DNA from: Sediminibacterium goheungense
GTDB lineage: Bacteria > Bacteroidota > Bacteroidia > Chitinophagales > Chitinophagaceae
NCBI RefSeq assembly: GCF_004361915.1
Contig: NZ_SNWP01000013.1
Span: forward strand, 1-64,000
Direction: 5' to 3'
Length of the DNA: 64,000 nt
Part shown: positions 19,926 to 27,907 of the stretch, piece after piece
Layout: every line of letters begins with the position of its first letter
Numbering within the stretch: position 1 is the first letter of the stretch
Program-made: the position numbers and the translations under genes
Notes under the pieces: model-generated
Seen by the model: only the letters and a program-made list of their open reading frames with translations
Database searches by the model: none
What the model was told of the DNA's origin: nothing

Positions 19926-22328
19926 ATGAAGAAAATCTACGTTCTGCTGATTGCCTTGTCGGTAATCCCTTGCCTTTTTGCGCAGGTTCATAAAGCACCT
20001 GCCTATCCATTGATTACCCACGACCCCTATTTCAGCATCTGGAGTTTTTCAGATCAACTGAATGAATCGGTTACCCGGCACTGGACCGGAACAGACCATT
20101 CTTTACTGGGTTATGTTTCAGTAGATGGTAAGTTGTATAAATTTCTGGGTGCCCCACCTAAAAAGAAAGAAGCCCTCTTACCCAACAGCGACCTGATGGC
20201 ATATGAATGCAGCTTCACTGAAACAAAGCCGCAGGATAACTGGCAGTTACCCTCTTTTGATGATGGAGGCTGGCAAAAAGCCAAGGGTATGTTCGGCTCT
20301 AAAAATATGGATGCCGCTACCGAATGGAACAGTAAAGAAATCTGGCTCAGGCGCTCATTTACCGTAACAGAAAAAAACTTTCATCAGTTATTGCTCACAC
20401 TCAAATATGATGACAATATTAAAGTGTACCTGAACGGCGACAAAATTTATGAAGCCGGTTGCTGTTCGTCCAGCAAAGAAATTTTACTAAGTAAAGAAAT
20501 AGAAAACAAGATCCGCATAGGAAAAAACACGCTTGCAGTGTACTGCGAAAATACAGGCGGGCCAGGTATTATCGATGCAGGATTGTATAACCTCTTACCC
20601 GACGAGCCCGTATTACAGGCCACACAAACATCTGTTAACATCAGTGCAACGCAAACGACTTACCGGTTCAGCTGTGGAGGAATCAACCTTACCGTAAAAT
20701 TTATGTCGCCCCTGCTCGCCAATAACCTCGATGTATACGCACGCCCCATCAGCTATATAAGTTTTACACCACAGGCAACCGATGGCAAACAACATGATGT
20801 AAAAATATATTTCCATAACAGTGCAGATATTGCCCGCAATAAAGTAAATCAGCAAGTAAGTTCACATACGGATACGTATGGTTCGCTATTGATGCAAAAA
20901 ACAGGTACCACTACCCAACCCGTATTAAAAAGAAAAGGTGATGATGTAAGAATAGACTGGGGCTACTCATATCTGGCAGTAAGGAATGAAAAGGGAACAC
21001 AGCTATCGGCTCCCACTGCAGAAGATAAGCCATCTCCCACGGCTGCTAATCTTTCCATGGATTATGGTAAAATAACTGCCGCTCCTGTTACCAAAACCAT
21101 TCTCCTGGCCTATGATGATTTGTATTCTATTCAGTACTTTAATGAAAACCTGCAGGCCTGGTGGAAAAAGATTTTTTCTTCAACCGAAGAAATGCTGAAA
21201 AAGTCGATGGATGAGTTTACAAAGATTGAAGCGGCCTGCAAGCGTTTTGATCAGCAACTCTATACCGATGCCGTAAAAGCAGGTGGCGAAAATTATGCCA
21301 GACTCTGTGTACTTGCCTACAGAGAATCACTGGCAGCACATAAACTGGTAAGAGGAAAAAACAATGAAATATTGTTTCCTCAAAAAGAAAACTTTAGTAA
21401 TGGATCTATCTGGACCGTAGATGTTACCTATCCTTCTGCCCCCTTAACGTTGATCTATAATCCTGCCTTATTAAAAGGTATGGTAGAACCTATTATGGCA
21501 TACAGTGAATCTGGCAGGTGGACCAAACCTTTTCCTGCACATGATTTAGGTACATATCCGCTTGCGAATGGACAGACTTATGGAGAAGATATGCCGGTGG
21601 AAGAATCGGGTAATATGATCATTCTTACGGCTGCCATTTGCAAAGCAGAAAAATCACTTGCATTTGCCAAAAAACATTGGCCCTTATTAAGTCAGTGGGT
21701 GGAGTTTTTAAACAAAGATGGTTTCGACCCGGCCAATCAGTTATGTACCGATGATTTCGCGGGTCATCTTGCACGCAATACCAATTTATCCATGAAAGCC
21801 ATCGTGGGCATCGGTGCCTATGCGCAAATGGCTCAACAGCTAGGTAAAACAGCTGAGGCCAACAGGTACAGAAGAATTGCGAAAGACTATGCGGTTAAAT
21901 GGATGCAGATGGCAAATGATGGCGATCATTATGCACTCACTTTCGACCGTAAAGGAACCTGGAGCCAGAAATACAATCTCGTGTGGGATAAACTGCTCAA
22001 GCTGAACCTCTTCCCCGGTGCTGTGTATGAAAAAGAAATAAAGTACTATCTCACCCAACAAAACAAATATGGACTGCCCTTAGACAGCCGTAAAACCTAT
22101 ACCAAGAGTGACTGGATTCTCTGGACCTCAGTGCTTACCAATAATGACCGTGATTTCAATGCCCTGGTTGACCCTGTTTATAAATATGCCATGGAAACCC
22201 CCAGCCGGATACCGCTTGCCGACTGGCATGAAACAACCGACGGAAAGCAGGTAGGCTTTCAGGCCCGAAGTGTAGTAGGCGGATATTTTATTAAAATGCT
22301 GGAGAAAGAATGGAGGAGGAAGCTATGA
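19926..22328 (+). CDS. Secreted GtaA-type glutaminase (DUF4965/DUF5127/DUF1793 architecture)
   Basis: 800 residues with an N-terminal signal peptide (about residues 1-20). The order fits the glutaminase A family of fungi and Bacteroidota: a short N-terminal piece (YPLITHDPYFSIWS), a beta-sandwich part (ITATQTTYRFSCGGINLTVKF), and a helical toroid in the C-terminal half containing VDVTYPSAPL, HDLGTYPLANG, MPVEESGNMI and NWT-like core motifs (ARNTNLSMKAIVGIGAYA). An extra domain at about residues 95-215 (WLRRSFTV...LKYDDNIKVYLNGDKIYEAG) resembles a galactose-binding-like sandwich and interrupts the N-terminal part. Founding members deamidate glutamine, but many bacterial relatives are untested, so the substrate is open. 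Confidence 0.82.
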   Translation: MKKIYVLLIALSVIPCLFAQVHKAPAYPLITHDPYFSIWSFSDQLNESVTRHWTGTDHSLLGYVSVDGKLYKFLGAPPKKKEALLPNSDLMAYECSFTETKPQDNWQLPSFDDGGWQKAKGMFGSKNMDAATEWNSKEIWLRRSFTVTEKNFHQLLLTLKYDDNIKVYLNGDKIYEAGCCSSSKEILLSKEIENKIRIGKNTLAVYCENTGGPGIIDAGLYNLLPDEPVLQATQTSVNISATQTTYRFSCGGINLTVKFMSPLLANNLDVYARPISYISFTPQATDGKQHDVKIYFHNSADIARNKVNQQVSSHTDTYGSLLMQKTGTTTQPVLKRKGDDVRIDWGYSYLAVRNEKGTQLSAPTAEDKPSPTAANLSMDYGKITAAPVTKTILLAYDDLYSIQYFNENLQAWWKKIFSSTEEMLKKSMDEFTKIEAACKRFDQQLYTDAVKAGGENYARLCVLAYRESLAAHKLVRGKNNEILFPQKENFSNGSIWTVDVTYPSAPLTLIYNPALLKGMVEPIMAYSESGRWTKPFPAHDLGTYPLANGQTYGEDMPVEESGNMIILTAAICKAEKSLAFAKKHWPLLSQWVEFLNKDGFDPANQLCTDDFAGHLARNTNLSMKAIVGIGAYAQMAQQLGKTAEANRYRRIAKDYAVKWMQMANDGDHYALTFDRKGTWSQKYNLVWDKLLKLNLFPGAVYEKEIKYYLTQQNKYGLPLDSRKTYTKSDWILWTSVLTNNDRDFNALVDPVYKYAMETPSRIPLADWHETTDGKQVGFQARSVVGGYFIKMLEKEWRRKL

Positions 22329-22394
22329 GCTGTGAGCTACGAGTTTGAATGATAATATTTTAAAGTTGCTCAAAGCTCATGGCTCACAGCTTTT
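22319..22394. repeat. GAGCTATGAGCTGTG word hairpin
   Basis: Left arm 22319-22345 overlaps the last codons and stop of the glutaminase gene (AAGCTATGAGCTGTGAGC). Right arm 22369-22394 (CAAAGCTCATGGCTCACAGC) is its reverse complement. It lies between convergent genes. Confidence 0.8.
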
Positions 22395-22400
22395 ACTTCA

Positions 22401-22751
22401 TCAGGCAAAAAATCTTTCTCTTACAATTTTTCCATTTTCCCAATCCTGTATAGCCACTTCAGTGACCTTAAAAGGATTTCCGTCCACATCAAAATCGAAG
22501 GCCCAAACAATAAAGCTTCTGTTTTCTTTGACAATGATACCGGTGCAGGAAAAATCACGAACATTGGAGATGCGCGATGAAAATAGTCGACCGTTTTCAA
22601 TGTTCTTTTGTATACCCAATACCGGGATACCGTCGAGATCTGTTTTTTCAAGATCAGGATGGTAAAATTTTTCAAAAGCGATTTCCCATTTACCTTCCAG
22701 TGCCAGAGAAACCAGTTCTTCCACTGATGTGCTGATGTTTGTTTGATTCAT
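22401..22751 (-). CDS. SnoaL/NTF2-like small protein
   Basis: 116 residues with the cone-shaped alpha+beta barrel pattern of NTF2-like proteins: N-terminal helices (VEELVSLALEGKWEIAFEKFY), then beta strands ending with VTEVAIQDWENGKIVRERFF, the usual closing motif of SnoaL-like domains. These domains bind small hydrophobic molecules or act as cyclases and isomerases; the specific role is not evident. It lies 25 bases downstream of the SDR gene on the same strand, probably co-transcribed. Confidence 0.75.
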   Translation of the reverse strand: MNQTNISTSVEELVSLALEGKWEIAFEKFYHPDLEKTDLDGIPVLGIQKNIENGRLFSSRISNVRDFSCTGIIVKENRSFIVWAFDFDVDGNPFKVTEVAIQDWENGKIVRERFFA

Positions 22752-22776
22752 TTGTTTTCTTTTTAATTTTTAAAAA

Positions 22777-23493
22777 TTATACAAGTCTGCCACCACCATC
22801 CACATGCAATACTTCACCATTTACTGAAGCATTAGACATGAGGAATAAAACGGCGGAAGCCACTTCCTGCGGAGAAGCAATTTTCTTGACGGGTAGTTTC
22901 TGTGCAACTTCAGCCAGTATGGTATTCCGATTTTCACCCAGCAAATCGTCCCACATAGGTGTATCAGTATAACCCGGGGAAACAGCATTAAACCTTATAT
23001 AAGGATATTCCATGACCAATACACGCGCCAGTTGTTCTGCCGCCGCAGTGCCCAAACCCGAAACCCAGGCACCAGGTATCGGACGATCGGTTGAAATACC
23101 TCCGGTAAAAACAAAGGATCCACCGCTGCTGATCCTGTGAATGGCTGCGCGAACAACGGAAAGGCTACCTATCAGTCTTGTATGAAATGCCTGCAGGTTT
23201 TGATGGAGCAATCCGTCTGTAAGGGCACCGATTTTAGTGGATCCAGCCGCTATGTAGATATGATCAAAGCCTTCTATAGCATTAAAAAATATCTCTACCT
23301 GGGTTTCATCATTAATGTCCAATTGCAGTCCGGTAACCGTATTTCCGATGCTTTTGGCTGTTGCAATGGCCTTGGGTAATTGTCTGCTGGTAAGTGTTAC
23401 ATGGTTTCCCATACTGTAAGCCATTTCGGCTACGGCCTTCCCGATGCCTGAGCTACCTCCGATAACGAGAATTTTTTTGTTATGCATGTTCAT
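22777..23493 (-). CDS. SDR-family oxidoreductase with a degenerate catalytic triad
   Basis: 238 residues from the ATG at 23493 (MNMHNKKILVIGG). The Rossmann nucleotide motif GGSSGIGKA is intact, and VSPGYTDTPMW follows strand 6. The catalytic Tyr-x-x-x-Lys expected after SGGSFVFTGG is missing: the aligned stretch reads GAWVSGLGTAAAEQLARVL, without Tyr or Lys. A known atypical SDR group shows the same loss. It may bind NAD(P) without classical dehydrogenase activity, for example as a sensor or with altered chemistry. It is divergent from the HxlR regulator, which probably controls it. Confidence 0.8.
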   Translation of the reverse strand: MNMHNKKILVIGGSSGIGKAVAEMAYSMGNHVTLTSRQLPKAIATAKSIGNTVTGLQLDINDETQVEIFFNAIEGFDHIYIAAGSTKIGALTDGLLHQNLQAFHTRLIGSLSVVRAAIHRISSGGSFVFTGGISTDRPIPGAWVSGLGTAAAEQLARVLVMEYPYIRFNAVSPGYTDTPMWDDLLGENRNTILAEVAQKLPVKKIASPQEVASAVLFLMSNASVNGEVLHVDGGGRLV

Positions 23494-23538
23494 TTTTTTG
23501 TCTTTTAAAATAAATGATGACACAAAGTTGAACTGTAT

Positions 23539-23568
23539 TAGATTTGCATACAAATAGTTATGTACATA
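23539..23568 (+). promoter_or_regulatory. Divergent control region of the SDR and HxlR genes
   Basis: TAGATTTG at 23539-23546 matches the TAnnTTTG -7 element for the HxlR gene; no clear -33 TTTG was seen. A ten-base perfect palindrome TATGTACATA (23559-23568) sits just downstream, flanked by TACAAAT repeats, and is a candidate operator for HxlR autoregulation. Confidence 0.5.
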
Positions 23569-23585
23569 CAATAAAGTGCGTACAA

Positions 23586-23963
23586 ATGAGAAAGCAGAAT
23601 TCTACCAATGCCCTTAACGAGCAACAGCTCACATTCAATTGTCCGATAGCATCTACACTGAAAATGGTGGGTGGAAGATGGAAGTTGATCATCATCTGGA
23701 ACCTGAGAGAAAAATCATTCAGGTATAAAGAATTACAACGTTCCATTCCCAATATCACAGAAAAAATGCTCACACAACAACTAAGCAGTCTTGTGGAAGA
23801 CGGATGGGTACAAAAGAAAGACTATGGTGAGATTCCACCACGAACAGAATACAGCCTCACTCCTCTTGGCAAATCGTTCATAGCGGTATTAGAACATATT
23901 TATGACTGGGGCAAGTCTAATAACATAATCGGGATAGCGAATGCCAGGTATGGCAATGAATAA
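23586..23963 (+). CDS. HxlR-family winged-helix transcriptional regulator
   Basis: 125 residues from the ATG at 23586. Contains the HxlR signature: a CPI cysteine near the N-terminus, TLKMVGGRWKLIIIWNL, then ELQRSIPNITEKMLTQQLSSLVEDGWV and the wing with YSLTPLG. HxlR proteins bind DNA as dimers and respond to electrophiles or metabolites, often through the conserved Cys. The divergent SDR gene 92 bases away is the natural target. Confidence 0.9.
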   Translation: MRKQNSTNALNEQQLTFNCPIASTLKMVGGRWKLIIIWNLREKSFRYKELQRSIPNITEKMLTQQLSSLVEDGWVQKKDYGEIPPRTEYSLTPLGKSFIAVLEHIYDWGKSNNIIGIANARYGNE

Positions 23964-24080
23964 ACAAGCAAACCAGAGATATCCATTTTTATCTTTTGAA
24001 AAATAAAAATTTAAAATTATTTGATGCAAAACACTAATTTTAAAATACCCCCCTCAATTTATTCACTACAAAACACTATT

Positions 24081-24515
24081 ATGAAAAAGCTATGTATGCT
24101 GGGGGTATTTATTGGTGCATCATTAACTGGATTTACACAGTGTGAAAAGGCATCTGTAAGTAAAACTTCTACCGGACGTTTTATTCAAGAGAATGCAAAA
24201 CAGCCCGACTTTCCATTTGAAGGGACTGTAACAATCGGTAATGGGAAAATTATACTGAACGGAAATATTGCCGGCCAACCCTTGAGTATTTCTAACACTA
24301 TCAGTAATGTTGCACTTTGTAACTGGAAGGAATATTTACAAAACGGACAGGCTGTTTATAAAGTAAGTACAGATAAAGGCAACGGCAACCTTGAAAACTC
24401 AATTATCACCATAACAGGTAAGGATGGTAAGGTAAAAATATTGTTTACAAGCGAATCGGATGAAAAGAGTGGACTTGAATTGGATATTGTTGAAACCCAG
24501 ATTGAAAAAACATAG
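24081..24515 (+). CDS. Secreted protein of unknown function
   Basis: 144 residues from the ATG at 24081; an in-frame ATG 60 bases upstream would put 20 residues before the signal peptide. Residues 1-19 are a signal peptide (MKKLCMLGVFIGASLTGFT). The mature part is beta-rich (GTVTIGNGKIILNGN, SIITITGKDGKVKILF) with two cysteines (QCEKA, LCNWK). No family recognised. Downstream of the HxlR gene on the same strand with 117 bases between. Confidence 0.6.
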   Translation: MKKLCMLGVFIGASLTGFTQCEKASVSKTSTGRFIQENAKQPDFPFEGTVTIGNGKIILNGNIAGQPLSISNTISNVALCNWKEYLQNGQAVYKVSTDKGNGNLENSIITITGKDGKVKILFTSESDEKSGLELDIVETQIEKT

Positions 24516-24533
24516 TAGCAATGGAAAAAATAG

Positions 24534-24632
24534 GCTACTAGCTGCCAGCTTCTAGCTAGAAGCGAATGAAATCAAACTGCTATTTAATTTTCTCTCTCTT
24601 TTTCTAGTAGCTGGCAGCTAGAAGCTAGAAGC
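24534..24632. repeat. CTAGAAGCTGGCAG word hairpin
   Basis: Left arm 24534-24563 (CTACTAGCTGCCAGCTTCTA), right arm 24604-24632 (CTAGTAGCTGGCAGCTAGAA) are reverse complements. It lies between two convergent genes and next to the rplL terminator. Confidence 0.85.
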
Positions 24633-24660
24633 AAAAAGCCGCTCCAACATGGAGCGGCTA
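24632..24660 (-). terminator. Rho-independent terminator of rplKAJL
   Basis: Eight-base-pair GC-rich stem GCCGCTCC / GGAGCGGC (24638-24645 with 24651-24658), five-base loop, T-run on the minus strand. It marks the end of the ribosomal operon before rpoB. Confidence 0.92.
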
Positions 24661-24686
24661 TATTTTTTGCTTAACAGCTTGTGAAA

Positions 24687-25061
24687 TTACTTCACTTCTA
24701 CTTCAGCACCAGCTTCTTTCAGCTTAGCAACGATATCGTCAGCTTCAGCTTTAGAGATACCTTCTTTTACTGGTTTTGGAGCACCGTCAACCAGGTCTTT
24801 CGCTTCTTTCAGTCCGAGACCAGTCAGTTCTTTCACGATTTTAACTACGTTCAGTTTGCTTGCACCACCGTTAACGAGAACTACATCGAAAGATGTTTTC
24901 TCTTCAGCAGCAGCAGCGCCACCGCCGTCGCCAGCAGCAACTACCACTGCAGCAGCAGCTGGTTCAATACCGTAATCAGCTTTCAATACATCAGCTAATT
25001 CCTGAACTTCTTTTACTGTTAAGCCTACTAATGTTTCGGCTAATGCTTTTACGTCTGCCAT
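24687..25061 (-). CDS. rplL: 50S ribosomal protein bL12 (L7/L12)
   Basis: 124 residues. N-terminal dimerisation helices, an Ala/Gly-rich hinge (about residues 35-50), and the C-terminal factor-binding domain with [30 protein letters not shown]. It forms the flexible stalk that recruits EF-Tu and EF-G. Last gene of rplKAJL; the rplJ-rplL gap is 199 bases and holds a word hairpin. Confidence 0.98.
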   Translation of the reverse strand: MADVKALAETLVGLTVKEVQELADVLKADYGIEPAAAAVVVAAGDGGGAAAAEEKTSFDVVLVNGGASKLNVVKIVKELTGLGLKEAKDLVDGAPKPVKEGISKAEADDIVAKLKEAGAEVEVK

Positions 25062-25138
25062 TTTGTTTCAATTTTTTCCGGCTTCATATCCGCCTCAGGC
25101 GAATCCGTCGGATGGTTTAAAAAAATTTGATACCTATT

Positions 25139-25258
25139 AATTTGAGAATTTGGAGATTTGGAAATTACCATACTCTTCATCTCAGTTAATACATTTTCTT
25201 CTGGAACAGAAGACCTGAAAACATTTTCAAATTTCCAAATCTCCGAATTTCCAAATTG
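25139..25258. repeat. AATTTGGA word hairpin in the rplJ-rplL spacer
   Basis: Left arm 25139-25167 (AATTTGGAGATTTGGAAATT), right arm 25224-25258 (AATTTCCAAATCTCCGAATT). A TCCGCCTCAGGCGAATCC palindrome precedes it at 25090. Both lie inside a core operon, where rplL is normally made at higher levels than rplJ. Confidence 0.8.
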
Positions 25259-25260
25259 AA

Positions 25261-25779
25261 TTACTCCGCGCTCGCTGTTGTTTCAGCCTGCTTTTCATGG
25301 TGGTGCAATAAAGCAGCCAGTACACGTTTAGCAGGAGACTGCAGCAATCCGATTACTTCACCGATCAGTTCATTCTTCGTCTTGATCTGTGTAAGTGTTT
25401 TCAGGTTGTTATCGCCGGTATATACATCACCATTGATAAAAGCTGCTTTCAGCACTGGTTTTTCACCATTGCTTGATTTACGGAAAGAGCTGATGATTAA
25501 TGCGGGTTCTTTAGGGTTCTCTGAGAACATCAATGCAGTTACATTATTCAGAGACTCATACACACCTGCATACTTTTCTGCATCCAAAGACTCAAGCGCC
25601 TTACGGATCAGGGTGTTTTTAGCTACTTTCATCTCAACCTGCTTATCAAAGCAAGTGCGACGTAAAGCAGATACCTGTGCTACAGTCAGCGATTCAGTAT
25701 CGGTGATGTAGAAGTTATTATATTGAGCGAATTTCTCTTTCAGAATTTCGATCACCTCATTTTTTTGATCTTTTGTCAT
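25261..25779 (-). CDS. rplJ: 50S ribosomal protein uL10
   Basis: 172 residues. N-terminal rRNA-binding domain with the YNNFYITDTESLTVAQVSALR start and LRRTCF / VAKNTLIRKAL motif, and a C-terminal helix that anchors L12 dimers. Ends with an acidic-Ala tail. Length and order are normal for Bacteroidota. Confidence 0.97.
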   Translation of the reverse strand: MTKDQKNEVIEILKEKFAQYNNFYITDTESLTVAQVSALRRTCFDKQVEMKVAKNTLIRKALESLDAEKYAGVYESLNNVTALMFSENPKEPALIISSFRKSSNGEKPVLKAAFINGDVYTGDNNLKTLTQIKTKNELIGEVIGLLQSPAKRVLAALLHHHEKQAETTASAE

Positions 25780-25839
25780 ATCTGATCTGTTTTAAAAACC
25801 CGGGTCATTTCCCAACATTACTGCCAGGATCACCAGGAA

Positions 25840-26532
25840 TTAGTTCATTAATGATTTGGTGTCTAAAGCGATACCAGGACTCATGGTGCTGGCCATGCTC
25901 ACGCCTTTCAGGTATACACCTTTGGCAGAAGATGGTTTCAGCTTGATAATAGCATTGATCAGTTCAGCACTGTTCTCAGCAATTTTCTCAGGAGCAAATG
26001 ATACACGTCCGATAGAAGCGTGAACGATACCTGCTTTGTCTACTTTAAAGGCGATCTTACCACCTTTCACCTCATTTACCGCTGCTGCAACATCATTGGT
26101 TACAGTACCGGTTTTAGGATTCGGCATCAGGTTACGTGGGCCTAATACTTTACCCAGCTTACCAATTTTAGGCATCACAGCTGGTGTAGCGATGATTACA
26201 TCGATATCAGTCCAACCACCTTCAATTTTGGTGATGAATTCATCCAGACCTACAAAATCAGCACCTGCTTCTTTTGCAGAGGCTTCTTTATCAGGCGTAC
26301 AAAGTACCAGTACTTTCTTGGTTTTACCGGTACCGTGTGGTAATGAAACAGTACCACGAACCTGCTGATCTGCTTTCTTAGGGTCTACACCCAGACGGAT
26401 ATGCAGGTCTACAGAGCTATCAAATTTGGTACAGTTGATTTCTTTTACGAGCGCAGAGGCTTCCTTCAGGGAATAAGCTTTATTCTTATCCACCTTTACC
26501 GCTGCTACTTTTCTTTTCTTAGTCAGTGACAT
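25840..26532 (-). CDS. rplA: 50S ribosomal protein uL1
   Basis: 230 residues, complete. Conserved [26 protein letters not shown] and the C-terminal segment [17 protein letters not shown]. It binds the L1 stalk of 23S rRNA and, in other bacteria, represses the rplK-rplA mRNA. Second gene of the rplKAJL unit. Confidence 0.98.
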   Translation of the reverse strand: MSLTKKRKVAAVKVDKNKAYSLKEASALVKEINCTKFDSSVDLHIRLGVDPKKADQQVRGTVSLPHGTGKTKKVLVLCTPDKEASAKEAGADFVGLDEFITKIEGGWTDIDVIIATPAVMPKIGKLGKVLGPRNLMPNPKTGTVTNDVAAAVNEVKGGKIAFKVDKAGIVHASIGRVSFAPEKIAENSAELINAIIKLKPSSAKGVYLKGVSMASTMSPGIALDTKSLMN

Positions 26533-26558
26533 TTTTTACAGATTAAAAGGTGAATAGA

Positions 26559-27005
26559 TTAATTGTTTTCCCAAGGGGCTTTTCCTTCTACGGTTAAACC
26601 CATACTGCGGGCAGTACCAGCTACCATGCTCATGGCACTGTTAAGGGTGAAGGCATTCAGGTCAGACATTTTGTCTTTAGCGATAACTTCTACCTGCTCC
26701 CAGGTTACTTTACCTACTTTCTGACGATTGCTTTCCTTTGAACCTTTCTGGATTTTGGCTGCTTCCATTAACTGAACGGCAGCGGGTGCGGTTTTGATGA
26801 TGAAGTCGAACGACTTATCAGCATAAACAGTGATCAAAACGGGTACTACTTTACCCATTTTGTCCTGGGTTCTGGCATTGAACTGCTTACAGAACTCCAT
26901 GATGTTGATACCCTTCGAACCAAGGGCTGGACCTACGGGAGGTGCTGGATTGGCTTGACCGCCTTTTACCTGCAACTTCACATAGCCGGTGATTTCTTTG
27001 GCCAT
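26559..27005 (-). CDS. rplK: 50S ribosomal protein uL11
   Basis: 148 residues from the ATG at 27005 ([20 protein letters not shown]); an in-frame extension to 27062 has no resemblance to L11. The [22 protein letters not shown] motif and the C-terminal rRNA-binding helix ([10 protein letters not shown]) are intact. First gene of the unit; here it follows its own promoter and not nusG, which is 7.2 kb away. Confidence 0.98.
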   Translation of the reverse strand: MAKEITGYVKLQVKGGQANPAPPVGPALGSKGINIMEFCKQFNARTQDKMGKVVPVLITVYADKSFDFIIKTAPAAVQLMEAAKIQKGSKESNRQKVGKVTWEQVEVIAKDKMSDLNAFTLNSAMSMVAGTARSMGLTVEGKAPWENN

Positions 27006-27094
27006 TGCTTTTTGATTTAATTGGTTATAACGTCTCGCCTGAGGCGAGACTCCCAAACTCAATCATTCTTTCAAAAAAAGAACTTTTGGGGCGG

Positions 27095-27125
27095 CAAAGG
27101 TAAGGAGGAGTAGCCGGATTTCAAA
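27095..27125 (-). promoter_or_regulatory. Housekeeping promoter of rplKAJL
   Basis: On the minus strand TTTG (27125-27122), 19 bases, TACCTTTG (27102-27095), extended to TACCTTTGCC as at rpoB and the tRNA-tuf promoter. Start of transcription expected near 27088, giving a leader of about 80 bases that contains a GTCTCGCCTGAGGCGAGAC palindrome (27032-27050). Confidence 0.85.
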
Positions 27126-27138
27126 GAAAAAGAGAGGA

Positions 27139-27287
27139 AAAGCTACAAGCTGCAAGCTGCAAGCCACAAGGTTCAGGTTACACTTTCATTTAATCTATTG
27201 ATTATCAATTAAAAAAGGCAATTGTCTGTCGACCAATTGCCTTTTTTAATCTCTTCCTTGAAGCTTGAGGCTTGCAGCTTGAAGCTT
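27139..27287. repeat. AAGCTGCAAGC word hairpin enclosing a terminator
   Basis: Left arm 27139-27170 (AGCTACAAGCTGCAAGCTGC), right arm 27256-27287 (TTGAGGCTTGCAGCTTGAAG). The right arm runs into the stop codon of the DUF4920 gene. A classical terminator sits in the loop. Confidence 0.85.
27211..27247 (-). terminator. Rho-independent terminator of the DUF4920 gene
   Basis: Fourteen-base-pair perfect stem AAAAAAGGCAATTG / CAATTGCCTTTTTT with a nine-base loop. Symmetric A and T runs let it work on either strand; the gene in front of it is on the minus strand. Confidence 0.9.
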
Positions 27288-27762
27288 ACAATACTAATAT
27301 CCCTGCTGCCTGAATCACGATCTCCTTCTTGGGTTCAGTGATTTTGGCGATTTCTTCTTTGCTTTTACCGGCATCTTCCGCAAAATGTCTTAACTGCTTT
27401 ACAGAAGTGGTGGTTTGGGTGGCCACACCATCGATGACGATCTTTTTGCCATTCAGTACTACCGGAACCGCAAATTTGTGGTCTTTCATTTTCACCATCA
27501 TATTACCATTGGGCGACTGTACCTTGATCCAGCAACCTTCTTTCTGACATACTTCGGTTACCACACCTACTATTTTGGCATCATGGGGTTTTCCCTCTTC
27601 TTTGGTGGCCATTACTTTTACAAACTCTTCGATAGATACTGCGTTATCGGCAGTGATAGCTTTACCGAATTTAGCACCGGCTTCTGCAGGTACTACAGGG
27701 GGCTGGGCATTCAGCATATTTACGGCAAAAAGTGTAAGTGCCGCCATCAATAATTTTTTCAT
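27286..27762 (-). CDS. DUF4920 periplasmic protein
   Basis: 158 residues from the ATG at 27762, with a signal peptide (MKKLLMAALTLFAVNMLNA). The mature part matches DUF4920: AKFGKAITADNAVSIEEFV, then KIVGVVTEVCQKEGCWIKV, an OB-fold-like segment with two cysteines in C-x4-C spacing, and VVLNGKKIVIDGVA. The family is common in Bacteroidota and of unknown function; the Cys pair could bind a metal or haem or form a disulphide. A promoter lies 47 bases upstream. Confidence 0.8.
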   Translation of the reverse strand: MKKLLMAALTLFAVNMLNAQPPVVPAEAGAKFGKAITADNAVSIEEFVKVMATKEEGKPHDAKIVGVVTEVCQKEGCWIKVQSPNGNMMVKMKDHKFAVPVVLNGKKIVIDGVATQTTTSVKQLRHFAEDAGKSKEEIAKITEPKKEIVIQAAGILVL

Positions 27763-27808
27763 GCAATCCTTATTTGATTTGAAAGATAATAGCAGTAACT
27801 GCCTTCTA

Positions 27809-27841
27809 CAAAGATACAACCATCCCAAACATTCCACCAAA
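27809..27841 (-). promoter_or_regulatory. Promoter of the DUF4920 gene
   Basis: On the minus strand TTTG (27841-27838), 21 bases, TATCTTTG (27816-27809), a good -33/-7 pair. Transcription should begin near 27802. Confidence 0.65.
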
Positions 27842-27907
27842 CCACCGATCACAATTTGACTGTTTGAACCAAAGCTATCACCGGCAATAAAGCTGTAAGG
27901 GATAGCA

